A DNA stretch of 64,000 nt from Asterias amurensis (Eukaryota > Echinodermata > Asteroidea > Forcipulatida > Asteriidae): NCBI RefSeq assembly GCF_032118995.1, contig NC_092669.1, positions 5,641,501-5,705,500 of the forward strand, in the 5' to 3' direction. A program made the translations under genes and the position numbers. A model generated the notes under the pieces. The model worked only from the letters and a program-made list of their open reading frames with translations, was not told the origin of the DNA and did not search any database. This document shows, in pieces, positions 22,020-32,512 of the stretch; the first letter of the stretch is position 1, and every line of letters begins with the position of its first letter.

Positions 22020-24890
22020 ATAGTTGATTAACCACTAATTAGTGGACCAAATTTGCCAGCTAAATAAATTGATACGCCCAGTATATCAATCTTCAAAGTT
22101 CTGGAACTAAGAAAACATTTTTTTCCCCTCTAATTAAGGGTACAATTTTTTTTCAAATTTTTGTTATGTCCACCGCCTATGCAATTGTGCGTATACATTG
22201 AAAATGGCATCTATAACTGTGGTTAATTAACCACTAATTTTTAGTGGACCAAAATAGCCAGCTTCAAAATTTGATACGCCCACTATACTAGTCTTTAAGG
22301 TTCTGGAACAAAAAAAAAGGTGAATTTTTATCTTAAAGGGAAAGAACACGTTTGGTAATTGTCAAAGACCAGTCTGCTCACTTGGTGTATCCCAACATAA
22401 GCATAACATAACAAGCATGTGAACATTTGAGCTCAATTGGTCATCAAAGTTGTGAGAAAATGATGAGAGAAAAAAACACCCTTTTTGGACAGATAGGAAT
22501 AAAATACTTCTGGCTAGAAGTCTTTTACTATTTTAGTGAGAATTTACCTCTTTCTCAAAATCTATGCTATTTCAGAGGGAGCCGTTTCTCACAATGTTTT
22601 ATACTATCAACAGCTCTCAAATGCTCGTTACCAAGTGAGTTTTTAATTTAATATTTGTTTTGAGTAATTACCAAACGTGTACATTCCCTTTAACAATTAA
22701 TAATTCAACCGCTTTGTTTTGTGCGTAATTGTATATAATATTGAAAATGGCGTATATTACTGTGATTAATTAACCACTAATTAGTGGACCAAATTGGCCA
22801 GCTCCAAAATTTGATCCGCCCAGTATATCAGTCTTAAAGATTCTGGAATAAAAAAGCAAACATTTGTCTTAATGAAGGGTACAAATTCTTTTCAAATTGT
22901 TTTTAATTCAACCGCATTGTTATGTGCGGTAAAATTGATTGAAAATGGCGTATATTAGTGTGATTAATTAACCACTAATTAGTGAACCAAATTGGCCAGC
23001 TCCAAAATTTGATCTGCCCAGTATATCAGTCTTAAAGATTCTGGAATAAAAAAGTTAATTTTTGTCTTCATGAAGGGTACAAACTCTTTTCAATTTTTTT
23101 TAAGTCAACCGCATTGTTATGTGCGGTAATTATATTGAAAATGACGTATATTAGTGTGATTAATTAATCACTAATTAGTGAACCAAATTAGCCAGCTCCA
23201 AAATTTGATCTGCCCAGTTTATCAGTTTTAAAGATTCTGGAATAAAAAAGCAAATATTTGTCTTAATGAAGGGTACAAATTCTTTTCAAATTGTATTTAA
23301 GTCAACCGCATTGTTATATGCGGTATTAAAATATATAGAAAATGGCGTATATTAGTGTGATTAATTAACCACTAATTAGTGAACCAAATTGGCCAGCTCC
23401 AAAATTTGATCTGCCCAGTATATCAGTCTTGAAGATTCTGGAATAAAAAAGCAAATTTTTGTCTTAATGAAGGGTACAAATTCTTTTCAAATTGTTTTAA
23501 AGTCAACCGCAATGTTATGTGCGGTAAAATATATTGAAAGTGGCGTATATTAGTGTGCATAATTAATCACTAATTAGTGGACCAAATTAGCCAGCTCCAA
23601 AATCTGATCTGCCCAGTATATCAGTCTTAAAGATTATGGAATAAAAAAGTAAATTTTTGTCTTAATGAAGGGTACAAATTCTTTTCAAATTGTTTTTAAG
23701 TCAACCGCATTGTTAGTGCGGTAAAATATATTGAAAGTGGTGTATATTATTAGTGTGATTAATTAACCACTAATTAGTGAACCCAATTGGCCAGCTCCAA
23801 AATTTGATCTGCCCAGTATATCAGTCTTAAAGATTCTGGAATAAAAAAGAAAATTTTTGTCTTAATGAAGGGTACAAATTCTTTTCAAATTGTTTTAAAG
23901 TCAACCGCATTGTTTATGTGCAGTAAAATAATATTGAAAATGGCGTATATTAGTGTGATTAATTAACCACTAATTAGTGGACCAAATTTGCCAGCTCCAA
24001 AATTTGATCTGCCAAGTATATCAGTCTTAAAGATTATAGAACAAAAAAGTTAATTTTTGTCTTAATGAAGGGTACAAATTCTTTTCAAATTGTTTTTAAG
24101 TCAACCGCATTGTTAGTGCGGTTTAAATATATTGAAAATTGCGTATATTATTGTGATTAATTAACCACTAATTAATTGACCAAATTGGCCAGCTCCAAAA
24201 TTTGATCCGCCCAGTATATCAGTCTTGAAGATTCTGGAATAAAAAAGCAAATTTTTGTCTTAATGAAGGGTACAAATTCTTTTCAAATTGTTTTAAAGTC
24301 AACCGCAATGTTATGTGCGGTAAAATATATTAAAAGTGGCGTATATTAGTGTGATTAATTGATCACTAATTAGTGGACCAAATTAGCCAGCTCCAAAATT
24401 TGATCTGCCAAGTATATCAGTCTTAAAGATTATGGAACAAAAAAGTTAATTTTTGTCTTAATGAAGGGTACAAATACTTTTCAAATTGTTTTTAAGTCAA
24501 CCGCATTGTTAGTGCGGTAAAATATATTGAAAATTGCGTATATTATTGTGATTAATTAACCACTAATTAATTGACCAAATTGGCCAGCTCCAAAATTTGA
24601 TCCGCCCAGTATATCAGTCTTCACGATTCTGGAATAAAAAAGCAAATATTTGTCATAATGAATGGTACAAATTCTTTTCAAATTGTTTTTAAGTCAGCCG
24701 CATTGTTATGTGCGGTAAAATATATTGAAAATGGCGTATATTACTGTGATTAATTAACCACTAATTAATTGACCAAATTAGCCAGCTCCAAAATTTGATC
24801 CGCCCAGTATATCAGTCTTTAAGATTCTGGAATAAAAAAGCAAATTTTTGTCTAAATGAAGGGTACAAATTATTTTCAAATTATAGTTAT
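22020..24890. repeat. Right tandem array, ~198-bp units
   Basis: The block 'ggccagctccaaaatttgat' recurs about every 198 bases from 22796 to 24780, with diverged copies near 22056 and 22258. Each unit carries a palindrome-like TTAATTAACCACTAATTAGT core, 'gaagggtacaaattcttttc', and 'gtcaaccgcattgttatgtg' closing on 'cggt'. The array is broken by a MITE at 22333-22693. Confidence 0.85.
22333..22693. mobile_element. TTAA-flanked MITE, family 2, inside the satellite array
   Basis: TTAAAGGGAAAGAACACGTT at the left and AAACGTGTACATTCCCTTTAA-like at the right. It splits the array between two units, so it inserted after amplification. Confidence 0.75.
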
Positions 24891-25222
24891 GTATTTACAC
24901 AGTATATTAATGACACAGTGTAACACAAACGATTTAATTTTTGCCTTTGTGTTTGCGGGTCATTTGTGACGTCTTGTTAAAAGTTTATTTCTTTTTTCAT
25001 TGTTTTTTAATCATAAATACTTATTAAATTGACATATTATCAAATAAAAAGTTGTAGTTTATGGCCAGTATTTTAAAGTTCGTTCGAATAAAACAGATCT
25101 TCATCTTCAGAATTGAACCTCCCTGTACTGTATGTGTTCTATTTTCCGAATACGCGGCTGGCTTTTTCCGGAATACGCGGCTGGCTATTTCGGGCCCAAT
25201 ACTGTGCTAGGTTCCGTTCGGT

Positions 25223-25750
25223 CAGGTGACTCATAGGACAGTGTTTCGCAGATGGTTCTCCGGATTGGTTCACTCATTGCCCCTTGCCCGCCAACCTGCC
25301 ATTCGATCCGCCCTTTTTGGTCGGGTTACTTTCGTGTTGTACTAAGCATGGTTCTCCGGATTGGTTCATTCATTGCCGCGCAGGGTCGAAGAGGCTGGGT
25401 GCCAGGACAAACCGAAACAAATCTCACGAATTTGCATTGCATGAATGAAGTAACTCACAGATTGATGTTTCGCAGGTGACCATGTGTCAACCACTGGTCG
25501 ATGTTGTTACAAGACTTCCTAGAAATCCTTCTGCCAGGTCACTCATTTGTTGTAAAGATTAAATGGATAATATTTATAAACTAGACATGTTTGCATTTGT
25601 GCACAAATGCAGAGCTGTTTCGTCAATAAAATTTTCAAATTTCTCAACTGAGTTTGAAATTTGTTGTGTATTCAAAGCAATTTGCCTAATGTGGCATAAA
25701 TAAAAACATAAATTTTGATTATACCATGTTCAGATAGCAATTTATGTGTT
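25223..25750. other. Right flank of the foldback element with short direct repeats
   Basis: 'atggttctccggattggttc' occurs at 25251 and 25350. The segment 25487-25545 ('ggtcgatg.tgttac.agactt' and on) repeats the left flank at 18520-18566 in the same orientation, so the element landed in a locally duplicated sequence. No gene seen. Confidence 0.5.
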
Positions 25751-27120
25751 AAAGGTGCAAAAATGGAAAAAATCATAAAAAAATTGTGTGATGACGTCAT
25801 CATGACGTCATTTAACAATTCACGAGAACTTGCCAATATCTAACAATCTACCAAGTTTCAACACAATCGCGTCCTTACTTTGAGAGTTATACGACTTCAA
25901 AAAGTACACATTTAATGCCGCATCACGTGACCCCGATGACGTCATTGATCTGAAACTTCACACATATGATGCCTAGCTAGCTGACAGTAACCATGTGTGT
26001 AAAATTTAAAGTGATTACAAAAAACTTCACCACAGACATCTTCAAAAAGTCCATTTTGAAGAGTTTTCAACCTGCCGCTAGAGGGCGCTGTTGCAATTTG
26101 TGACGTCATCGATATTGTTTTTGAACTGCCCACCCTTGCTAGACACTTACGTCCTTGGAAAGCAACGTTATAACTTTTGCCACTTTTGAATTAAAGGGGC
26201 ACTTCCGGTTTCGACCGGAAGTAGAGGTCACGTGAGGTCGCGCACACGAAACAAAATGAAGACCTATAATTAATCCCTACCCAATCCCGCAAACAGAAAT
26301 CTACGGGTCTCTTTTGACTGATTTGATATAGATTTTCAAACATTTCACAGAAAACACCTTTAAGATGACGTCACGTGACCAGTGATGACGTCATCATGAC
26401 ATCCTTGCTTTAGGATCATTATTGCACCATAACCTTCAATCCCTGAAAGTTTCATTGCAATTGCTCTTTGGGAACTATGCAAAACATTGCGAGTACTGAA
26501 TCAGACAAATAAAAATAAAAATTAAAGGTGCAAAAATGAAAAAAATCATTAAAAATCATGTGATGACGTCGTGATGACGTCATCATGACGTCATTTAATA
26601 ACTTACGAGAACTTGCCAATATATAATGATCTACATAGTTTCAACATAATGGCGTCTCTCCTTCGAGAGTTATACGACTTCAAAAAGTGCACCTTTAATG
26701 CTGCATCACGCAATTTTTTGAATTGCCCACCCTTGCTAGACACTTTTATCGCGGAGAAAAGAATTTCATAAGTTTTACCACTTTTGAGTTACAGGGTACT
26801 TTCGTTTTTGGCCCGTTTCGACCGGAAGTAGAGGTCATGTGAGGTCACGCACACGAAATAAAATGAAGACCTAATTTATTCCTACCTAATCCCATTAACA
26901 GAAATCTACGGTCTCTTGTGGTTGATTTGATATAGATTTTCAAAGATTTAAATAAAACACCTTTAAGATGACGTCACGTGACCGGTGATGTCATCATGAC
27001 GAATTTCGTTTAGGACCCTCCTTGCACCAATGCCCTTCATCACTGAAAGTTTCATTGCAATTGCTCTTTAGGAACCATGCAAAAAAATGCGAGAACTGAA
27101 TAATCCTGAAAAAAACAAAT
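25751..27120. repeat. Two tandem copies of a TGACGTCA-rich repeat
   Basis: Copy 1 (~25751-26522) and copy 2 (~26523-27120, shortened) share 'aaaggtgcaaaaatg', the 'cacgagaacttgccaatat' region, 'cgaccggaagtagaggtca' and 'tcactgaaagtttcattgca'-like blocks in order. I count about nine perfect TGACGTCA octamers, several doubled as TGACGTCATCATGACGTCA. No coding sense. Confidence 0.7.
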
Positions 27121-28740
27121 AAAAAACCGAACAAAACCAATAGCTGTTTCGCTGCGCTTCGCTACTAAACAGCTAAAAAGCATTCACTTCCAAACGGCAT
27201 GAGAATTATGGACAAGGAGGGATCAAACGGAAGCTTTATAATTTGGAAACATTGGGTATGGGCTATAGGTTAAGAGGAGCCTGTAAGGTGTCTGAGGGAA
27301 CTTTACAATTAGGAACATTTTGGGGTTGGGGGGGGGGGGGGGGCTTACACAAATAAAGTAAGCATGTGAAATCGAGCCCAACCTCCTTACATTCTGGTCA
27401 GTGTATTGTGAGTGGTGTGTTGTCTGGTTTTGAGACAGGTCACCTGTTGCTTGGTGAAGGAGGTCGCCGTGGGACCACTTTAGGTTGAAAGTGGGTGGCG
27501 ACCTCGGACTTACAATAAATCTCCATACAGAAATTGCACGTATCTTGCTGTTGTTAAACTATGGACACTTACTATCTTTATAGAACAAATTATTTACAAG
27601 AAGAGAGTGTATACATTGTGATTCTTTTTGTATAAGTCTTGCCAGTAAACTCAAATGAGTACATGAATATAGTTTTAGAATACGGTCTGTTCATGGAGGT
27701 ATAGTGTTGCAGTTTCAGAGTTTACCCCATCAGGAAGTTTGTGAAAAACTTATACACGTACGTCAAAGGCTGTTTTGAAGCTGTAAAAAAGAACTTTGCA
27801 TTTGGCCAAAGTTGTGAAGCAAAACGACATTAAGTTTCCTTTTGAGTAAGTCCATTCACAAAATTGGTTAGAGCAGTGTGTCGGTCAGGTCTCAGAATGT
27901 TCATTTTGCCAAATCCATTTTGTAGCCTACTTTAGCAATCGCCCCGTCGGGTTGGTTACTGGAGATAATGTTAACAAAAAAGCCCTCATGCGGCTGAATG
28001 GGGTACATTTTTTGGAGTTTATCTATAACAAAATTGACCCAAACTGGACGTAACAAACCCTATAAATAACTTGACATGCTTTCTGAAAGTGAAACAAGTT
28101 AGAGAAATATTAAGGAGTGAGGACGAATTTACCGTTTTTATTTAGTTTGTACGATACAGGGTTCCAAAGATATGGCATGTATGGAGGTTTGTTCCTAGCA
28201 GCGTGAACAAGAACGGTCAGAAATTGTGTCGTTAAAATTTTGCGAGATGCAATAAGCCCAAAGTGACAATAAACAATACATTTTTTTTGACGTTCACGTT
28301 CACGTTTAGTGTTCCCGTAACGTGCAGCCTATTGACCGGAAAGTTTACAGGACCAATTCAGATGAGAATAAACTAAAAAGAGCGGCATCCCGCTAGTAGT
28401 TTATAAGGTACGTCGTCTAACCCAAAACGAGGTGGGCGCAGCCACTGCAAGTAGTGGCGGACGTGGGTTAGAATTATGACGCCATGCATAAATATTAAGA
28501 GAGGCGTATAACACCCTCACCCACATTACATTTCGAAATATTTGTGTAAAGGATTTTGCATCCCGCTAGTATTATTTATTTAAGTCAAAGCACATGCTTC
28601 ATTATAGGGACCCATTTCTTACAAGCTGTGCTATATGGGTTCCTCTACAGTTTCACTCCCTGTTTACTTAATACTGTACTGTTTTTACTGTTTATTGTGA
28701 ATACTGTGGAAATAAATGAACTGAATTTCGATTATTAATG
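27121..28740. other. Gene-free stretch
   Basis: No gene recognised. It contains a run of about 17 G (27327-27343), a 'gacgttcacgttcacgttt' microrepeat near 28291, and two 'gcatcccgctagta' words at 28385 and 28558. Confidence 0.35.
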
Positions 28741-29258
28741 CATGAGCAATCGCATTGTGTGCAGAATTGGTTCAACCCTTCGTCGCCCTTGGATTCGTCT
28801 AGTCTGACGTACACTGACTACGAATCCATCGGATCGGTGGAACTAGAGAACATACGTACACTGCTGGTACTCCTGATCGCAGTAGTGCGGGAATTTGATG
28901 CTGAGACATAATTGACCATTAACGCAATCATTAAACAGCAGGTAAGATGCATCATTGTCAATAAGTATAATAATACTATAAAATAAAATGGTGTTGTTAA
29001 ATATTATTTATAATGTGGTGGCAACACCGAATGGTTGTTCTTTTCCAGAAATGTATATTTATTTGGTAATACACCGTGCCAGTGTTCTCACAACTATCTT
29101 AGGTAGAGTCAACTCGGTCCGAAGTCAACTCGGACCGAATCTATGTCCGAAGCCAATTCGCGAAAAATAAAACAAAATGTTGGCGAGAAGTAACTGGCTG
29201 TATCGCGCCGATATTGTGTACTTTAAATACAAACGAAATTTTATAAATTAAAAGGGCC
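28741..29258. other. Gene-free stretch
   Basis: Nothing recognised beyond a short 'gtcaactcggtccgaagtca' self-repeat near 29107-29130. Confidence 0.3.
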
Positions 29259-30242
29259 TATACACTGCAAAAACGTTGGTCAAACTATGTGACACATTTT
29301 GTTGGGCAAAGTCACTTCCACAATTATTGGTCAAAGGTTGCCCATTGAAAGCAACAATTGGTACTGTTGGGCAAACATTTTGTTTGCCCTTTTTTTACAA
29401 GAAGTGAAACAAAGTTGGGCAATTGTTGGGCAAATATTTCTTAATCTGAATTCATCATTATTGTTGGTTACAATGTTGCCCATATTTTGGGCAACTTTTT
29501 GGTAGTTTGAATTAATCGTAATTGTTGGTGAAAATGATGCACATTAGTTGGGGCAATGATCCGATCATGCGCATTTCGATCAAAGATTTGCATAACAACT
29601 GGGCAAGTTTTATGCAACATCTGGGCATTGTTCCCGCAAAATGCTGTACGAAGTGCATGCATAAAAGCATAAAAACAATCTTTTCCAACATTGCGAGTGG
29701 AGGAGTGGCTGTGACCGTGTCGTCTCTCTTAAACGAGCGGGATTGCCCAGTGGTTATAGAACCTTTTGCAGGTTAGTTTTTAACTTAACACGGAAAGTTG
29801 TTTCCTATTTAGTTGTACACAGTTGTAAAAGTGGCAGAGCAAAAAACACCCAGTGCTACTGCCATTGAATTATTCTCAGTTTGATCATGACGTTCGTGTA
29901 CATGTATTATGTAATGTTACAAACATCGTACTGTCGGTGCATTGTATTGTGGCGGGACCGGGGGGTGGGGCCAACAGGTCTGGTCTCGTTCGACGGGGAC
30001 ACCGTCCCCCGGGTTAATTATCACACCCCAAAATATATTTATGAGCCCTGGTGCTCAGGTGAGCGGCTACCCAAACACCAGGGGGGGACTAATAACGAGC
30101 GGCGGCTAAAGCCTGCGGGCGGTTCGTTTGGTGGAGATTTACCACCACCTAGACTTAGATTAACCTCAAATTATAAACGAGCAGTTAGGAAACCTCAAAT
30201 AACCTCACGAGGATTCATAGGTTCCAAGGCACAACTAAATGG

Positions 30243-30248
30243 TTTATT
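30243..30248 (-). promoter_or_regulatory. LTR poly(A) signal AATAAA
   Basis: The minus strand reads GAAATAAAC. In the 3' LTR this would end the genomic RNA shortly to the left. The equivalent in the 5' LTR is 38463-38468, which must be bypassed. Confidence 0.5.
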
Positions 30249-30888
30249 TCAAGTACAATAATCAATAGATAATTCACAGGTTTATAATCACAACACAACC
30301 CAATAACCTCGCCTTATAATAATATCAGGCCCTTAGTCAAGGCAATCAATAAATGCACTAAACCTCATACAAAAGTTATACACAAGTGGGCCCAAGTGAC
30401 AGGTGAACCTCACACCTCATACAAGTTACACAATCTTCTCAACTACAGACTATGCCTCACACGGCGTAACTTCTAACCCACAAAAGCTAAGCAGGAGGGA
30501 AATTCCCCAGGAACCTTCCAGCGATAAACAGTGTGCCTCACCGAACCACATACAAGTCGTGAATTCCCCGGGCTACACTCAACCGTTTTCTCTACCCGAG
30601 ATGCGGTTATTCGCCCTCACACAACCTCAGTATTCGCAGTTCCCACGTAAGGAAACACAACACACGCTCCCGTTCCCAAATTTCCGGTACACAAGCTTAT
30701 TAGTTACCTCGCTCTTCTATCTATACGGTCGGCGGTTCAATCCTCGATCCATCGACAACACAGCAACACGTAACCTCACTCCCTAAATGCTAGACTAGCC
30801 CAAGAGCAACACGTGGAGAGATAACCTTCGAGATCAGATAACACAGCACGCCGCAGAGAGAGAGAGAGCATGCCTTCAGCGCCGCCTG

Positions 30889-30895
30889 TTTTATA
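30889..30895 (-). promoter_or_regulatory. LTR TATA box (3' LTR copy)
   Basis: TATAAAA on the minus strand, about 92 bases into the LTR, followed by a CT-dinucleotide run where the start site would fall. The active counterpart is 39109-39115. Confidence 0.5.
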
Positions 30896-30987
30896 GCCAA
30901 CGCGCAGACCCCACGCGACGCAGAAAAGGCGCAGTAGACTGGCCACAGTCCACCAACTACACTCAACTTACACCCTGTTCCGCCACA

Positions 30988-31668
30988 CAGGCCCCAGCTA
31001 AGCTTGGGCCGTCCCGGTCCAAACAGCTTAAAACAAACAAACCTCAGGAACAGGCACAATATTAAACACTAAACTTAAACATTAAAAACCCCTTATACAA
31101 TAGAAACATGCGAGGTTTACTAACCCTCACATCTACTCATTTATACATCCTCAACACATGTACTGGTCACCACAGATCCATGCCTTCTCGTTAATACAAG
31201 AAAGTCATATGAGGCCTACCTCAACCTCACAACTACTGTTCTAGTTTAACCAAAAAGATAAAAAGTCATCCTCACTGTGGTGAGGTTTATCCAACTCCTA
31301 TACAAAATTTTACATTACAAGTCATACAGAACAAACAGTAACCCACACCTCCAGTGAGGTCACTGTCTGGATTACACAATAGAAATATTAATTTTACTAT
31401 GAATTAGCGTCTTCGATCTACACCATTATCGAATCCACCTTAATCACCATTTATACAACAATTATTAAATGCCTTAGGTTTCTTAAACTTAGCAATACAA
31501 AAAATATAAAAGTTAGCGGCCTCAACACTTAAACAAGAACACTGTGATTTATCTTAAAATTTTACAATAATCAAAATATAAATTTGACAAAAATACTGCA
31601 CTGATTTTTTCACAAAATGTCATTCCGGCAAGATAATGATAATTTAGTCGTAAGTTCACTGCTCGTCT
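30988..31668 (-). other. 3' untranslated region of the Gypsy element
   Basis: Lies between the ORF3 stop and the 3' LTR. AT-rich, with AACCTCA near 31040 and 31213 and several near matches. A polypurine tract is expected directly beside 30987; the minus strand has AGCTGGGGCCTG there, which is only a weak match. Confidence 0.55.
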
Positions 31669-32439
31669 CTAGGGGTCCAAAGTGTAGCGGGAAGAGTCCA
31701 CTGGTTTGAGAAATACGCGAGTGATGTTCTCCACGTCGACCAACGTGTCTCCCAGGTAGGTCTTTCGGCAGAGCGTTTCCTCGACACGGGCAAACCGGGT
31801 CCGTCTGGCTGGTACCTCCGGCGGGTCCACGGAGTCCTCACCATCGTCTTGGCCTGGCTCGGGAGCAGCGCTCTTGGACGAAGATTCGGACACTGTCCCT
31901 GGGGAAGAGCCGTCTGTGTTTGCAGGTTCCCCTCTCATGATTGCCAACATGGTGCGAGGTTTCCCACCCAACCGAATCGACGGGGACCTTGGTGGAGCCT
32001 GAAGAGGCGGTGTTGGTGACAGGCTGATGACGGTGGGGCTCAGAGGTGGCTGGGTTCCTTCGGCTGGAGCCTTGGGCGATGGGGGTGGCTTGCTCAACGT
32101 AGCTGGGGCTGAGGACCGCTTGGTTGGGTTATCACGAGCTAGTCTTCCCACCAGAACTGATCGGTCCACCGATACCGGAAGAGTGATTCCCCCATTCGAC
32201 AACACAGGTGAACCTCTGTGAGGTTCCTTCTCGAGCTTGGCTTGGATCAACGCACCCTCCGCCCGATGATCAGGGTGGCAAATCCGGTAGTGTCTAGCAA
32301 AATTGTCTCTTCTCTTTTCTTTAAAACTGCACCTTTTGCAGTGAAGAAACTTGGGCGGGCCGTGCTTTACACGCAGATGGCGCCACAAGCCTTGCTTGCA
32401 GGTGAAGGTGTCACGACACTTATAGCACTCCTCAACCAT
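31669..32439 (-). CDS. ORF3: two-finger C2H2 protein of the Gypsy element
   Basis: A 256-residue protein from ATG 32439. Two C2H2 fingers at the N terminus have ligands C5/C8/H21/H26 and C34/C37/H50/H55, both with C-X2-C-X12-H-X4-H spacing. A long Pro/Ser-rich, probably disordered region follows (~70-200), with runs such as KPPPSPKAPAEGTQPPLSP, then a charged C-terminal part. The frame is open a few codons further up, but no ATG lies there. A pyrimidine-rich tract ending TTTGCTGCAG stops one base before ATG 32439, so a spliced subgenomic mRNA is likely, as for retroviral accessory genes. Pol ends 73 bases upstream. It is not an envelope: no signal peptide or membrane helix. It probably binds DNA or RNA; the element's own AACCTCA repeats are the obvious candidate target, which is inference. 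Confidence 0.85.
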   Translation of the reverse strand: MVEECYKCRDTFTCKQGLWRHLRVKHGPPKFLHCKRCSFKEKRRDNFARHYRICHPDHRAEGALIQAKLEKEPHRGSPVLSNGGITLPVSVDRSVLVGRLARDNPTKRSSAPATLSKPPPSPKAPAEGTQPPLSPTVISLSPTPPLQAPPRSPSIRLGGKPRTMLAIMRGEPANTDGSSPGTVSESSSKSAAPEPGQDDGEDSVDPPEVPARRTRFARVEETLCRKTYLGDTLVDVENITRVFLKPVDSSRYTLDP

Positions 32440-32462
32440 CCTGCAGCAAACAAAACACAACA
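32440..32462 (-). promoter_or_regulatory. Candidate 3' splice site for the ORF3 mRNA
   Basis: The minus strand carries a T-rich tract interrupted by single G, ending GCTGCAG|G with ATG directly after. The partner donor could be in the leader, for example CTGAG|GTACAC near 38050, but this is unproven. Confidence 0.5.
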
Positions 32463-32512
32463 AAAAAAACCTTCCATCAAACCAACATCATTAACCCTAC
32501 AACCTAATAGTG

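Larger units (their letters stand above)
18567..25222. mobile_element. 6.66-kb foldback element with satellite-like inverted ends and 8-bp target duplication
   Basis: The left end ACCGAACTGAACCTAGCACA matches the reverse complement of the right end. CAGGTGAC occurs immediately outside both ends (18559-18566 and 25223-25230). The inverted identity runs inward for about 400 bases (to ~18985 and from ~24845). Inward from there, ~198-base units repeat: about four diverged copies on the left (18940-19730) and about thirteen on the right (22020-24890), in opposite orientations. The centre (19740-22015) holds no recognisable transposase. The architecture recalls the TU foldback elements of sea urchins; that kinship is inference. 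Confidence 0.85.
29948..30987 (-). repeat. 3' LTR
   Basis: 1,040 bases, beginning TGTGGCGG and ending CCGCCACA, so both strands read TG...CA. Every part I compared is identical to the other LTR, including the two open frames it contains. It carries seven AACCTCA heptamers, the TATA box (30889-30895) and the poly(A) signal (30243-30248). Confidence 0.95.

Noticed and set aside
22020..24890. CRISPR-like regular repeats
   Set aside because: The whole ~198-base unit repeats with no unique spacers; this is a satellite array in animal DNA.
30403..30786. 127-codon plus-strand frame in each LTR (also 38623-39006)
   Set aside because: It is antisense to element transcription, low in coding signature, and duplicated only because LTRs are duplicated.
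31669..32463. Envelope gene in the third ORF position of the Gypsy element
   Set aside because: No signal peptide, membrane helix or cysteine-rich ectodomain; it has two C2H2 fingers instead.
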